From Thiofilum sp. (GTDB taxonomy: Bacteria > Pseudomonadota > Gammaproteobacteria > Thiotrichales > Thiotrichaceae), in the NCBI RefSeq assembly GCF_016711335.1, contig NZ_JADJTF010000001.1, positions 2,170,001-2,234,000 of the forward strand: 64,000 nt of DNA, in the 5' to 3' direction. Under the pieces are notes generated by a model. The model saw nothing but the letters and a program-made list of their open reading frames with translations. It was not told the DNA's origin and made no database searches. Position 1 is the stretch's first letter. Every line of letters begins with the position of its first letter. This document shows, piece by piece, positions 26,601 to 34,566 of the stretch. Position numbers and translations under genes: made by a program.

Positions 26601-27407
26601 TACTAAGCCCTGCAAGGAGGTGAGTTGGTTGTAGCTACAGTCTAAGGATTGCAGTTGAGGGGTATGTACTAAGCCCTGCAAGGAGGTGAGTTGATTGCCG
26701 CCACAGTGTAAGGATTGCAGTAGAGGGAGCGTGACTAAGCCCTGCAAGGAGGTGAGTTGATTGCCGCCACAGTGTAAGGATTGCAGTTGAGGGGTATGTA
26801 CTAAGCCCTGCAAGGAGGTGAGTTGGTTGTAGCTACAGTCTAAGGATTGCAGTTGAGGGGTATGTACTAAGCCCTGCAAGGAGGTGAGTTGATTGCCGCC
26901 ACAGTGTAAGGATTGCAGTAGAGGGAGCGTGACTAAGCCCTGCAAGGAGGTGAGTTGATTGGAGCTACAGTCTAAGGATTGCAGTTGAGGGGTATGCACT
27001 AAGCCCTGCAAGGAGGTGAGTTGGTTGTAGCTACAGTCTAAGGATTGCAGGTGGGGGGTATGTTCTAAGCCCTGCAAGGCAGTGAGCGGATTGAAGCTAC
27101 AGTCTAAGGATTGCAGGTGAGGAACATATTGTAACCAGCCCAAATCATTAAACTGATTAAAACTAATAGTTAATGTAGTGAGCTGAGTTAATTGAGCAAT
27201 TTGAGCAGGAATAGAGCGTAAACTACCACGACTCTCCCAATCACCTGAAACATCTAACTCTTCCAACCATTCCAGCTCAAACACCATCTCTGGTATTTCA
27301 GCCAAATCTAACTCACTCAAATCTAACTTGGGCGAGCGCGTCCGTCGACACTCCTCAATCCGCTCTAACGCCATCTCTTTTAGGGTTTTATCCAATGCCA
27401 TCACCAC
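23664..27407 (-). CDS. LRR-Roc-COR-TIR protein (bacterial Roco with TIR)
   Basis: A 1247-residue multidomain protein. Residues 108-569 form 21 tandem 22-residue leucine-rich repeats, in nearly identical variants (VHTPQ and VTLPL types). The Roc GTPase follows, with P-loop GNGRVGKST (638-646), DFGGQE (689-694) and NQID (750-753), then a COR-like region. A C-terminal TIR domain starts about 1098, with its putative NADase Glu at 1175 in SPDFMASDYCFNHE. Such architecture is consistent with a sensor whose TIR depletes NAD on activation; that role is inferred. It is followed by a small membrane protein and preceded by a short AT-rich gap. Confidence 0.93.
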   Translation of the reverse strand: MVMALDKTLKEMALERIEECRRTRSPKLDLSELDLAEIPEMVFELEWLEELDVSGDWESRGSLRSIPAQIAQLTQLTTLTISFNQFNDLGWLQYVPHLQSLDCSFNPLTALQGLEHTPHLQSLDCSYNQLTSLQGLVHTPQLQSLDCSSNQLTSLQGLVTLPLLQSLHCGGNQLTSLQGLVHTPQLQSLDCSYNQLTSLQGLVHTPQLQSLHCGGNQLTSLQGLVTLPLLQSLHCGGNQLTSLQGLVHTPQLQSLDCSYNQLTSLQGLVHTPQLQSLHCGGNQLTSLQGLVHTPQLQSLDCSYNQLTSLQGLVHTPQLQSLDCSYNQLTSLQGLVHTPQLQSLHCGGNQLTSLQGLVHTPQLQSLDCSYNQLTSLQGLVHTPQLQSLHCGGNQLTSLQGLVTLPLLQSLDCNNNQLTSLQGLVTLPLLQSLDCSNNQLTSLQGLVTLPLLQSLHCNNNQLTSLQGLVTLPLLQSLHCNNNQLTSLQGLVTLPLLQSLHCNNNQLTSLQGLVTLPLLQSLDCSYNQLTSLQGLVTLPLLQSLDCDHNQLTSLQDLEHTPQLQFLFCYNNQLTSIEPLQTLGLINQLKSLSLYSNPIKHIPPAIFGSNYPDDCLKSLKHYWQDLAQGATRVQQLKVQLVGNGRVGKSTLAYTLEHKKAPTEHFSSTHGIVIKNIDLPVEGLDQPVTLNLWDFGGQEIYHATHRLFLSSDCVYLLLWAEDTEEHENEIRHPISYWLESINDLGKKCPVILVKNQIDKADQGGVSPPELTSDCVGYDQIKNEVKISAYQYIGLNTLRGALADIIRELAYKVCLDLPDSWLAVQDELERLRPKKTIPFAHFEQLCIKHGVSDATWFLKYLHDTGVLFYSKGNFQDQIILDQNWAIEAVYKVFDPNDKFRARIKRASGLLTPDDIKDIWHQEDEAKRETYLEFMKSCQIGYVKNYDYRNPKPLSQYEFIIPALLPETTSAKAIWGNDQAHDWLLTVHYSFLHRSIIERLIIKLGEHYQDQSSPWLHGTHCITPHGQLLMEAVIDNAKLSNKGKVIFKLRGQQLNALVLELRQLIKNISPHNRYEEYLTQQGKTKPLPELEESEEITEQETMDKKIKIFISYSHEDEKYLTELKKRLKIIGYDIPNEPWSDHNLLAGSSVHDVIYQELKTADIVILLISPDFMASDYCFNHEVDIALEQYHNEQNIVVPIIIRNTPHWTKCKIGKITAIPKFGTPLKDYKDPDDFWGEVQTQLQRTMQNLIDKA
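25701..27086 (-). repeat. 66-bp tandem repeat array encoding LRRs (21 units)
   Basis: The DNA of the Roco gene repeats with a 66-base period, each unit being LTSLQGL plus 15 residues. Units fall into two recurring sequence types that alternate in blocks. Several are identical to one another at the nucleotide level, so recent unit duplication or gene conversion is likely. The antisense strand also stays open here for the same reason and is not a separate gene. Confidence 0.95.
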
Positions 27408-27547
27408 TTCACACCAACAGCAACCCCCGCATCTTAACCCAAAAGCGAAATACCTTCACCTCTAGCACCCCTGCCCGAAAAAACACTCGATAAGCCCCCT
27501 AAACCCCATTACCATAATGCTCCTTTCAGCTAGTGCAGATGAAAACC

Positions 27548-28588
27548 ATGAGTACTTCACCCATCCGTATGACCGAATATAGTCACGGCGCAGGCTGTGG
27601 CTGCAAAATTGCCCCCGCTGTGTTAGATGTCATGCTCCAGAGCCAACTCCCACACGCTCAATTCCCCGCACTCCTAGTCGGCAATGAATCGCGTGATGAT
27701 GCAGCTGTGTATGACCTAGGCAATGGTACGGCGGTGATTAGTACCACAGATTTTTTCATGCCCATAGTCGATGATGCCTTCACCTTTGGGCGCATTGCCG
27801 CCACTAATGCCATCAGTGATATTTACGCAATGGGGGGTAAGCCCTTATTAGCCATTGCGATTTTTGGCTGGCCGCTCGATAAATTACCGCCTGAAGTTGG
27901 GCAACAAGTAATCGAGGGCGGGCGCAAAGCGTGTCTTGATGCAGGAATTCCATTAGCAGGTGGGCATAGTATTGATTCACCTGAACCCATTTTTGGTCTA
28001 GCGGTGACAGGTTTAGTCAATACCGCTGGTTTAAAACGCAATGACACCGCCCAAGTAGGCAATAAACTCTACATCACTAAGCCGCTAGGGATTGGCATTC
28101 TCACCACTGCACAAAAACAAAAAAAATTGCGCCCCGAACACGAGGGAGTCGCCGAGGGGGTGATGTGTGAGCTTAATACCTTTGGACAGCATTTGAGTGA
28201 GCTAAAAGGGGTAACAGCCTTAACGGATATAACTGGATTTGGCTTAGCCGGACATTTACGTGAAATGTGTCAGGGTAGCAGGGTGCAGGCACGGATTCAA
28301 TTCACTCAGATTCCTTTGCTCCCTCATATCAAAGAATATCTGGCTATGGGCTGCTCACCTGGGGGCGCTAAGCGTAATTTTGCCAGTTACGGTTGCTTTT
28401 TAGGTGAATTGACCGAAGAGCAAAAGCTGATTGTATGTGATCCTCAAACCAGCGGAGGCTTACTCATTGCAGTTCAACCAGAGAGCGAGGCAGAGTTACA
28501 CGCATTAGCCCAGCAGCATAATCAAGCCCTTTATCCTATTGGTGAACTCTATCAAGACGCTAATCAGCCGCTGATCGTGGTGGAGTAG
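27548..28588 (+). CDS. selD: Selenide, water dikinase
   Basis: About 346 residues. The N-terminus SPIRMTEYSHGAGCGCKIAP holds the catalytic Cys and Lys in GCGCK. The nucleotide-binding body follows (PLAGGHSIDSPEPIFG). The active residue is Cys, not selenocysteine. The ATG at 27548 gives a start like E. coli SelD; a GTG at 27533 is possible, and no strong ribosome site is visible for either. It makes selenophosphate, used by the next gene for tRNA selenation. Confidence 0.93.
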   Translation: MSTSPIRMTEYSHGAGCGCKIAPAVLDVMLQSQLPHAQFPALLVGNESRDDAAVYDLGNGTAVISTTDFFMPIVDDAFTFGRIAATNAISDIYAMGGKPLLAIAIFGWPLDKLPPEVGQQVIEGGRKACLDAGIPLAGGHSIDSPEPIFGLAVTGLVNTAGLKRNDTAQVGNKLYITKPLGIGILTTAQKQKKLRPEHEGVAEGVMCELNTFGQHLSELKGVTALTDITGFGLAGHLREMCQGSRVQARIQFTQIPLLPHIKEYLAMGCSPGGAKRNFASYGCFLGELTEEQKLIVCDPQTSGGLLIAVQPESEAELHALAQQHNQALYPIGELYQDANQPLIVVE

Positions 28589-28592
28589 GTTG

Positions 28593-29696
28593 ATGGAGCT
28601 GCCCGTACTCACTGATTTTAAAGCACTACTGTTAGCCGATACCCCCCTGATCGATGTGCGAGCGCCGATTGAGTTTCAGGAGGGAGCTATGCCGAGTGCT
28701 ACTAATTTGCCCCTAATGAACAATGAAGAGCGTGCAGCAGTAGGAACCTGCTATAAGCGCAAAGGGCAACAAGCCGCGTTGCAATTGGGACATACATTAG
28801 TTAGTGGTACAGTCAAAACCGAGCGCGTCGCGGCGTGGAGTGAGTTTGTTCATCAACATCCCGATGGGGCTTTATATTGTTTTCGGGGTGGTTTGCGCTC
28901 ACGCATTAGCCAACAGTGGCTTTATGAGAGTACGGGGCTACTCTATCCACGAGTGTACGGCGGCTATAAAGCCTTAAGGCGTTATCTATTAGAGGTTTTA
29001 CAGTCAACACCTACAAGCTTAAAGCCTCTAGTACTCAGCGGACGCACCGGAGCAGGTAAGACAGAACTCCTAAAGCAGTTCTCTAATACGATTGATTTAG
29101 AAGGCTTAGCGCGACATCGAGGGTCTGCTTTTGGTCACTATCCACAAGCGCAACCTGCCCAAGCGCAGTTTGAAAATCAGTTAGCGGTACAGTTGCTAAA
29201 GCATCCATCTAATCAACCTACTTTATTTGAAGACGAGTGCCGCACGATTGGCTCGGTGCATACCCCTAGCCCCTTATTTGAATCCCTGACTCAAGCATCT
29301 TTGTTGGTTTTACAAGTCAGCGATCAAGAGCGTTTAGAGCGTACTTACCAAGAATATGTAGTGCAGCAATCTGCACTATTGCAAACCTTAGCACCGCATA
29401 ATCCAGAGCAAGGTTTGCAAGCTTTTGCAGCTTATCTATGCAAAAGTATTCAAAAAATTGAGCGGCGTTTAGGCGGGGTGCGCTATAGCCAAGTATCCAA
29501 ACTGATGCAGCAGGCTTTGCAACATCAGCGACTGACGGGCGAGTTAGACGCTCATCGGGCTTGGGTCAAAATAATACTATTCGACTATTACGACCCTATG
29601 TATGACTATCAACTGAGCCGTAAACAACAGCGCGTGGTGTTTAGCGGCTCAGTGCTAGAGGTGCTGGAGTATATTAGGTCACTACATCCGGTTTAG
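28593..29696 (+). CDS. selU: tRNA 2-selenouridine synthase
   Basis: About 367 residues. An N-terminal rhodanese domain (PLIDVRAPIEFQEGAMP) has the YCFRGGLRS active-site Cys. A P-loop domain follows (LVLSGRTGAGKTELLK). This is the SelU/MnmH layout, which geranylates and selenates 2-thiouridine at tRNA wobble position 34. It starts four bases after selD. Together they give the selenouridine trait without any SelA/SelB in the window. Its 3' end overlaps pgm tail to tail. Confidence 0.93.
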   Translation: MELPVLTDFKALLLADTPLIDVRAPIEFQEGAMPSATNLPLMNNEERAAVGTCYKRKGQQAALQLGHTLVSGTVKTERVAAWSEFVHQHPDGALYCFRGGLRSRISQQWLYESTGLLYPRVYGGYKALRRYLLEVLQSTPTSLKPLVLSGRTGAGKTELLKQFSNTIDLEGLARHRGSAFGHYPQAQPAQAQFENQLAVQLLKHPSNQPTLFEDECRTIGSVHTPSPLFESLTQASLLVLQVSDQERLERTYQEYVVQQSALLQTLAPHNPEQGLQAFAAYLCKSIQKIERRLGGVRYSQVSKLMQQALQHQRLTGELDAHRAWVKIILFDYYDPMYDYQLSRKQQRVVFSGSVLEVLEYIRSLHPV

Positions 29697-31311
29697 CGCG
29701 TCCAGTGAGCTCCTCAATGCGTGCTAGTGCTTGGGCAGCATTAGCAATATTCGCCAGCGCATCAGCAGGATCGAGATCGTGTTTAGTTACGTCCGGTTCA
29801 TAGCGCTCTAAATATACCCGTAAGGTTGCGCCCTGAGTACCAGTACCAGAGAGACGAAACACTAAGCGCGAACCGCCTGCAAATTGAATCCGAATGCCTT
29901 GATTAGCGCTAGTAGAGCCGTCAATCGGGTCGGTATAAGCAAAGTTATCGGCGGCTTGGATATTCATCCCGCTCACAGCAGTTCCGGCTAAAGTGGCTAA
30001 ACTAGCTTTAAGATGATCCATCACCGCATTAGCCGCTTGGGTAGGAATGGCTTCATAGTCATGACGCATATAATAATGACGCCCAAATTTAGCCCAATGC
30101 TCGCGCACAATACTTTCTACTGAAACCCGTTTTTCAGCCAATAAATTGAGCCAGAATAATACCGCCCAAATGCCGTCTTTTTCGCGTACATGATTCGAGC
30201 TAGTACCAAAGCTTTCCTCACCACAAAAAGTAATACGCCCCGCATCGAGTAAATTACCAAAGAATTTCCAGCCGGTGGGTGTCTCGAAATATTCAATACC
30301 TAAATGTTGGGCCACTACATCCGCCGCTTGGCTAGTGGGCATAGAGCGCGCTACACCACTAATACCATTGCGATAAGCGGGAATAAGCGTGGCGTTGGCA
30401 GTGATCACCGCAAGGCTATCACTGGGCGTGACAAAGAAATAATTACCTAAAATCATATTGCGGTCACCATCGCCATCGGAGGCTGCACCAAAGGCAATCC
30501 CGCGCTCAGAAAAGAGCTGCTCCATTAATTCGGTGGCGTGTGCTTGATTAGGGTCTGGGTGTCCACCGCCAAAATCCGCTAGAGGCACACCGTGCATAAC
30601 TGTTCCAATCTTTGCGCCTAATTCCTGTTCAAAAATACGCATAGCATAAGGACCAGTCACAGCATGCATGGCATCAAAGCGCATAGCAAAACCGTCCGAT
30701 TGAATAAGGGCGCGGATTTTATCGAAGTCAAAGATTTGCTTCATCAGAACTAGGTAATCATCCACCGGATCAATGACTTTCACCTTCATACTAGCGAGTT
30801 GATAGTCGCCGACCTTATCGAGTGGAATCGGTTGTAAGTCTTCGATCTTATAGTGAGTGACCTTGCAGGCTTCTTCATAAAACGCTTCGGTGAGCGCTTC
30901 AGGAGCAGGGCCGCCATTGCTACCATTAAATTTTATGCCAAAATCCCCTTCAGGACCGCCCGGATTGTGGCTGGCTGAGAGTATAATGCCTCCTAATGCT
31001 TTATACTGACGAATCAAGTTAGAGGCTGCGGGTGTGGAGAGGATACCGCCCTGACCAACGATCACTTCAGCGACTCCATGAGCGGCGGCCATGCGTAGGA
31101 TGATTTGGATCGCTTCGCGGTTGAAATAACGCCCATCACCCCCCACAATTAAGCGAGCTTTTATGAGTGCGGTGTCGAGCGTGTTAAAAATAGCTTGGAC
31201 AAAGTTTTGTAAATAGTTAGGCTTTTTAAAGTGCTTAACACTTTTTCTCAGCCCTGATGTTCCGGGTTTTTGATCATCAAAAGGTGTGGTGGATATAGTT
31301 TGCATGGTCAT
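29674..31311 (-). CDS. pgm: Phosphoglucomutase (alpha-D-glucose specific)
   Basis: A 545-residue phosphohexomutase. It has the phosphoserine loop ILSASHNPGGPEGDFG, the metal-binding GAASDGDGDRNMIL, the sugar-binding FCGEESFG, and the C-terminal FRLSGTGTQGATLRVY phosphate site. It interconverts glucose 1-phosphate and glucose 6-phosphate in glycogen and surface-polysaccharide metabolism. Starts at either 31311 or the ATG two codons later are possible. Confidence 0.95.
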   Translation of the reverse strand: MTMQTISTTPFDDQKPGTSGLRKSVKHFKKPNYLQNFVQAIFNTLDTALIKARLIVGGDGRYFNREAIQIILRMAAAHGVAEVIVGQGGILSTPAASNLIRQYKALGGIILSASHNPGGPEGDFGIKFNGSNGGPAPEALTEAFYEEACKVTHYKIEDLQPIPLDKVGDYQLASMKVKVIDPVDDYLVLMKQIFDFDKIRALIQSDGFAMRFDAMHAVTGPYAMRIFEQELGAKIGTVMHGVPLADFGGGHPDPNQAHATELMEQLFSERGIAFGAASDGDGDRNMILGNYFFVTPSDSLAVITANATLIPAYRNGISGVARSMPTSQAADVVAQHLGIEYFETPTGWKFFGNLLDAGRITFCGEESFGTSSNHVREKDGIWAVLFWLNLLAEKRVSVESIVREHWAKFGRHYYMRHDYEAIPTQAANAVMDHLKASLATLAGTAVSGMNIQAADNFAYTDPIDGSTSANQGIRIQFAGGSRLVFRLSGTGTQGATLRVYLERYEPDVTKHDLDPADALANIANAAQALARIEELTGRAKPDVVT

Positions 31312-31361
31312 AGAACGGCAAGCCTTAATTGTTGTTACTCAGTCACATAAATGAAGAAATT

Positions 31362-31844
31362 ATGCTAGTTAAAGAACAAAGTAAATCCCTTTTCCCGCCC
31401 GTACCGCAGTCATTTGGTGCATTAATGGAAATGTATGAGTTGAACTATATTCAGCTCCGTTTGCTCTTGGGCGACTTTGATGCTTTACCCGAATATGCAG
31501 TGGCTGAAGTCAAGGGACACGTTCCGGTAGCTTTAACCATTACTGAACGTTCCAAGCATACCACTACTTTGATTTTAACCTATTGTTTTAATTCGGAGCA
31601 TGAGGGTAAGCGTGCTTATGATCTACAACTGCGGGTTTATCATGATGCACGACAAGTCGAGGTGCTAGGGCAAACTTGTGGGTTAAAAGCGCGGTCATTT
31701 TTACGCGGTGCGGCAGATAGTATGCTATTATGTCGTTGGCGCACTAATCGATTTTTATATAAATGGATACGACATTTACGTCGCTATCAGTACCAATTTG
31801 CGCTACCCTCTAAGAATGCTTCACTGGTTTTGCCGTCTATTTAA
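31362..31844 (+). CDS. DUF1249 family protein
   Basis: About 160 residues, recognised as a YqiB-like DUF1249 protein by MEMYELNYIQLRLLLGD and the C-terminal WRTNRFLYKWIRHL segment. The start ATG 31362 has GAAGAAAT before it; a TTG at 31329 is the upstream alternative. No biochemical function is known. It is divergent from pgm. Confidence 0.8.
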   Translation: MLVKEQSKSLFPPVPQSFGALMEMYELNYIQLRLLLGDFDALPEYAVAEVKGHVPVALTITERSKHTTTLILTYCFNSEHEGKRAYDLQLRVYHDARQVEVLGQTCGLKARSFLRGAADSMLLCRWRTNRFLYKWIRHLRRYQYQFALPSKNASLVLPSI

Positions 31845-32154
31845 GCATTATGTTAATCTATAGTAGTAGGGCTAAGGTTGATGTGAAGTAGCTTGTGTTT
31901 GAAGCTGGGTAAATTAAAATCAAGCGGTATAAGGAGAAACCTAGGTGCTTATGGATGAGCGAAAGGAAATCCCTAAGACGATGTATTAGCTGAGGCCAGC
32001 ACTGCGAGAGTGGCCGTAAAGTTCAGTGTGATTTTAACCTAGTCTAGTGAGTATTATTGTTGATTAAATTACTAGGTTAATATTACAATGATTCCTCAAT
32101 AAAAACCCACAAGTCCTTGCTAATAAAGCTAAGGATTCATTTTAGGAATGCGCC
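31845..32154 (+). ncRNA. Structured intergenic stretch before iscR; candidate leader or small RNA
   Basis: No reading frame is seen. Two stem-loops are visible: CTTATGGAT (31948-31956) with ATCCCTAAG (31969-31977), eight of nine pairs. The second is GGCCA (31994-31998) with TGGCC (32011-32015), extended by CTGA/TCAG (31990-31993, 32023-32026). I could not match them to a known riboswitch or RNA family. The iscR operator lies at its right end. Confidence 0.35.
32058..32084 (+). promoter_or_regulatory. IscR type-1-like site before iscR
   Basis: TTGATTAAATTACTAGGTTAAT (in two parts TTGA-TTAAA-TTACT-AGG-TTAAT) matches the layout of the E. coli iscR operator, which I recall as TTGACCATTTTACTCGGGAATG. 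It indicates feedback repression by 2Fe-2S IscR. It lies 71 bases before the iscR start. Confidence 0.55.
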
Positions 32155-32664
32155 ATGAAACTTTCCACAAAAGGTCGGTATGCTGTCACTGCCATGCTTG
32201 ATTTGGCACTACATGATCATAAAGGGCCAGTGACGCTTGCGGATATTTCTAATTGTCAAGGTATTTCCTTATCGTATCTAGAGCAGTTATTTGCTCGGTT
32301 ACGTAAAGAGGGATTAGTAGAAGGGGTACGTGGTCCGGGCGGAGGCTATCGTTTGGGTCGCCCTGCTAATCAAATTACCATTGCGCAAATTATTGATGCG
32401 GTCGATGAAAAGATTGATGCGACTCGTTGCCAAGGGGGCCCTGGTTGTCATGGAGGTGAGAAATGCCTCACTCATCAGCTCTGGGCGGATTTAAGTGATC
32501 AACTCTATAAATTTTTAGATGACTTAACGCTCGCTAATTTTGTGAGTCGTCCAGAAGTGCGTCAAGTGTCACAACGTCAGGATACTATTGCTAATCGTAT
32601 TGCCACTATGTTCCCGCCGCGTGTGATAAATTCAACAGTTCGTGCTAGTAGCACTGCCCACTAA
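32155..32664 (+). CDS. iscR: Iron-sulfur cluster regulator IscR
   Basis: A 169-residue Rrf2-family winged helix protein, starting MKLSTKGRYAVTAMLDLA. It has the 2Fe-2S ligands Cys92, Cys98, Cys104 and His107, exactly as in E. coli. It senses Fe-S status and represses Fe-S assembly genes. Unusually no iscSUA genes follow: the next gene is an opposite-strand phosphatase. So IscR appears to be a solo regulator here, perhaps controlling genes outside the window. Confidence 0.93.
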   Translation: MKLSTKGRYAVTAMLDLALHDHKGPVTLADISNCQGISLSYLEQLFARLRKEGLVEGVRGPGGGYRLGRPANQITIAQIIDAVDEKIDATRCQGGPGCHGGEKCLTHQLWADLSDQLYKFLDDLTLANFVSRPEVRQVSQRQDTIANRIATMFPPRVINSTVRASSTAH

Positions 32665-32691
32665 GTCCTCAAGGTACAAGGTAGATGCTAG

Positions 32692-33462
32692 TTAATAGCT
32701 AAGAGCCGCTTGTTTAGCATGAGCGGTTCTATCCTGTACTTTAATACCTAAACTATAAGCTTTAATACCACGCCCTAACTCCAATAAGGTTAAGTGCCCT
32801 AAGTCAGGTTCTTGTGGATAGCAGGCTCCCGTATCGATGTAATATACATTAGCTTGGTGTACCACACGGGTGACAGGGGTGTGACCAAAAATCACTAAAT
32901 CAATTTGACTAATGGGCATAGTGCGCCCCATCAATTGTAATTGCTTAAAGCGTTGTCTTGACCACAGTGCGTATTCCACCACCGCTTCATCAGTACTTAG
33001 ATTATTAATAAATTGTCGCCAATTAAAGCTTTGGGGAATATCAGCATGCACAATGCCGACGCGCCCTAACTCCGTATCAATTTCAAACGCAATAGGTAGA
33101 TTGCCAAGGATGCGCCGCAGACGCGGTTTTAAGGGGGAGGGGATCTCATGCCACCAAGCGCCACCATTGTATTCAATCCAGTTTTGTTTCACCGCCATAT
33201 TGTGAGCTGAATCTAGAAGCATGCGTTCATGATTGCCCATCACAGCATGAAACCAAGGATAGTTCAGAAACTCAATGACTCGATGCGATTCGGGGCCACG
33301 ATCAATCATATCGCCGACTGAAAAAACTCGATCTACTGCGGGGTTAAAATGTACGCGTTGCAATAAATTTTCCAAAGCCGAAAAGTAGCCGTGAATATCC
33401 CCCACGACGAAATCGCGTCCACGACTATTGCGACTGAAAAATTTAAAAGCTTGATAGGGCAT
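32692..33462 (-). CDS. PPP-family metallophosphatase, PrpA-like
   Basis: A 256-residue calcineurin-like enzyme with the full PPP motif set GDIHGY, GDMIDRGPES and GNHERM, then HTPVTRV. It is a bacterial serine/threonine phosphatase related to PrpA/PrpB or an ApaH-like hydrolase. A two-metal active site is expected. It converges toward iscR. Confidence 0.87.
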   Translation of the reverse strand: MPYQAFKFFSRNSRGRDFVVGDIHGYFSALENLLQRVHFNPAVDRVFSVGDMIDRGPESHRVIEFLNYPWFHAVMGNHERMLLDSAHNMAVKQNWIEYNGGAWWHEIPSPLKPRLRRILGNLPIAFEIDTELGRVGIVHADIPQSFNWRQFINNLSTDEAVVEYALWSRQRFKQLQLMGRTMPISQIDLVIFGHTPVTRVVHQANVYYIDTGACYPQEPDLGHLTLLELGRGIKAYSLGIKVQDRTAHAKQAALSY

Positions 33463-33612
33463 ATCAACAGCAACGCCAGTAGTTAAAGGAAATAGAGATT
33501 AGTAGAACTGTCTCTAGAATAATCTTATTTAATCGCAGCCGAGCGTCTAAGAGCGAGTTACCTCAGATAAAAGCGGGGGTTTTAACGTTTACCTGAGCTG
33601 ATCCCACCTAGG

Positions 33613-33996
33613 TTAGGTTGTCCAAGCAGTATACAACATCAACGCCCACCCAGCGATAAAAGCTATTCCACCCAAGGGAGTGATCATACCAAAGGTCTTA
33701 ATACCACTGAGAGCATACACATATAGACTACCTGAAAATAAAATAATTCCTAGCGTAAACAGCAAACCCGCATAGCTCAGTAGTTTACTAGGAGCTATTT
33801 TAAACCACAGTCCTACCCCTAATAAAGCAAGGCTATGATAAAACTGGTATTCTACCCCAGTGTGATAGCGCTTGAGCAAGGCAGGATCCAGTATTTTTTC
33901 TAAGCTATGTGCACCAAACGCACCTAAGACTACCGCTAGTAAGCCCAATAAACTAGCCAGTGCTAACCAAATTGAGCGAGTATTTTGTACAGACAT
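33613..33996 (-). CDS. DUF423 membrane protein, YgdD-like
   Basis: A protein of about 127 residues with four membrane helices, including the DUF423 stretch LGAFGAHSLEK and GVEYQFYHSLAL. The ATG at 33996 follows GGAATG at good distance. The family is of unknown function and sits in the inner membrane. It is divergent from the Rieske-fold gene at 34023, with only 26 bases between the starts. Confidence 0.85.
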   Translation of the reverse strand: MSVQNTRSIWLALASLLGLLAVVLGAFGAHSLEKILDPALLKRYHTGVEYQFYHSLALLGVGLWFKIAPSKLLSYAGLLFTLGIILFSGSLYVYALSGIKTFGMITPLGGIAFIAGWALMLYTAWTT

Positions 33997-34022
33997 CAAA
34001 AACATTCCAAGGTAAGAGCAAG

Positions 34023-34559
34023 ATGGATTCAGCAGCTAAACGTCAATTATATCGGGTTCTGATTAAAAGTATGGTAATGCTCGGTATTGTCGTTCTAATA
34101 GGTGTTCTAGTGCGTAGTGTTATGAGTACCCCAGAGCCTGAGACTCAACATGCGAGCCTAGTATTAGAGCAAAAATTTACCGTGCCGCTAAACGTACATT
34201 CGGGCAAGGTGCAATTAATACGCTGGGGGCAACAGGAAGTAGGCGTATTACATTTGACCGATACTATGAAAGCTAGCCTCAAGCTTGCTACCGATAAGGA
34301 CACAGAGCCTAACCTTAATCCTCAAACTCGTGCGCGTCATCCCGACTATTTTGTGTATATCAATAAAGGTTCAGGTGTAGGTTGTCCTATTACCTTAGTG
34401 ACTACTCAACAAGCATTATTGCGCGACACTTGTACTCAAGCCACTTATGACCTAGCAGGTCGCCCCTTAAATGCAACCTTGCGCCTCCCTGTTTTGACCG
34501 TACCACCGCATTACTTTAAAGAAGGCAAGATTACCTTAGGCGCTTGGGAAGAACAGTAG
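34023..34559 (+). CDS. Membrane-anchored degenerate Rieske-fold protein
   Basis: About 178 residues. An N-terminal membrane helix (MVMLGIVVLIGVLVRSVM) leads to a periplasmic domain that ends like a Rieske protein: RDTCTQATYDLAGRPLN then LPVLTVPPHYF. The cluster ligands are mostly lost: there is no CxH and no CxxH, only single Cys residues in VGCPITL and DTCTQ. It is probably not a 2Fe-2S protein; a fold-only role, perhaps structural, is inferred. It could alternatively be a divergent family that only resembles Rieske. Confidence 0.6.
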   Translation: MDSAAKRQLYRVLIKSMVMLGIVVLIGVLVRSVMSTPEPETQHASLVLEQKFTVPLNVHSGKVQLIRWGQQEVGVLHLTDTMKASLKLATDKDTEPNLNPQTRARHPDYFVYINKGSGVGCPITLVTTQQALLRDTCTQATYDLAGRPLNATLRLPVLTVPPHYFKEGKITLGAWEEQ

Positions 34560-34566
34560 TCATACG

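Noticed and set aside
25701..27086. Regular 66-bp repeats considered as a CRISPR array
   Set aside because: There are no unique spacers: the units are contiguous, code for LRRs and stay in frame.
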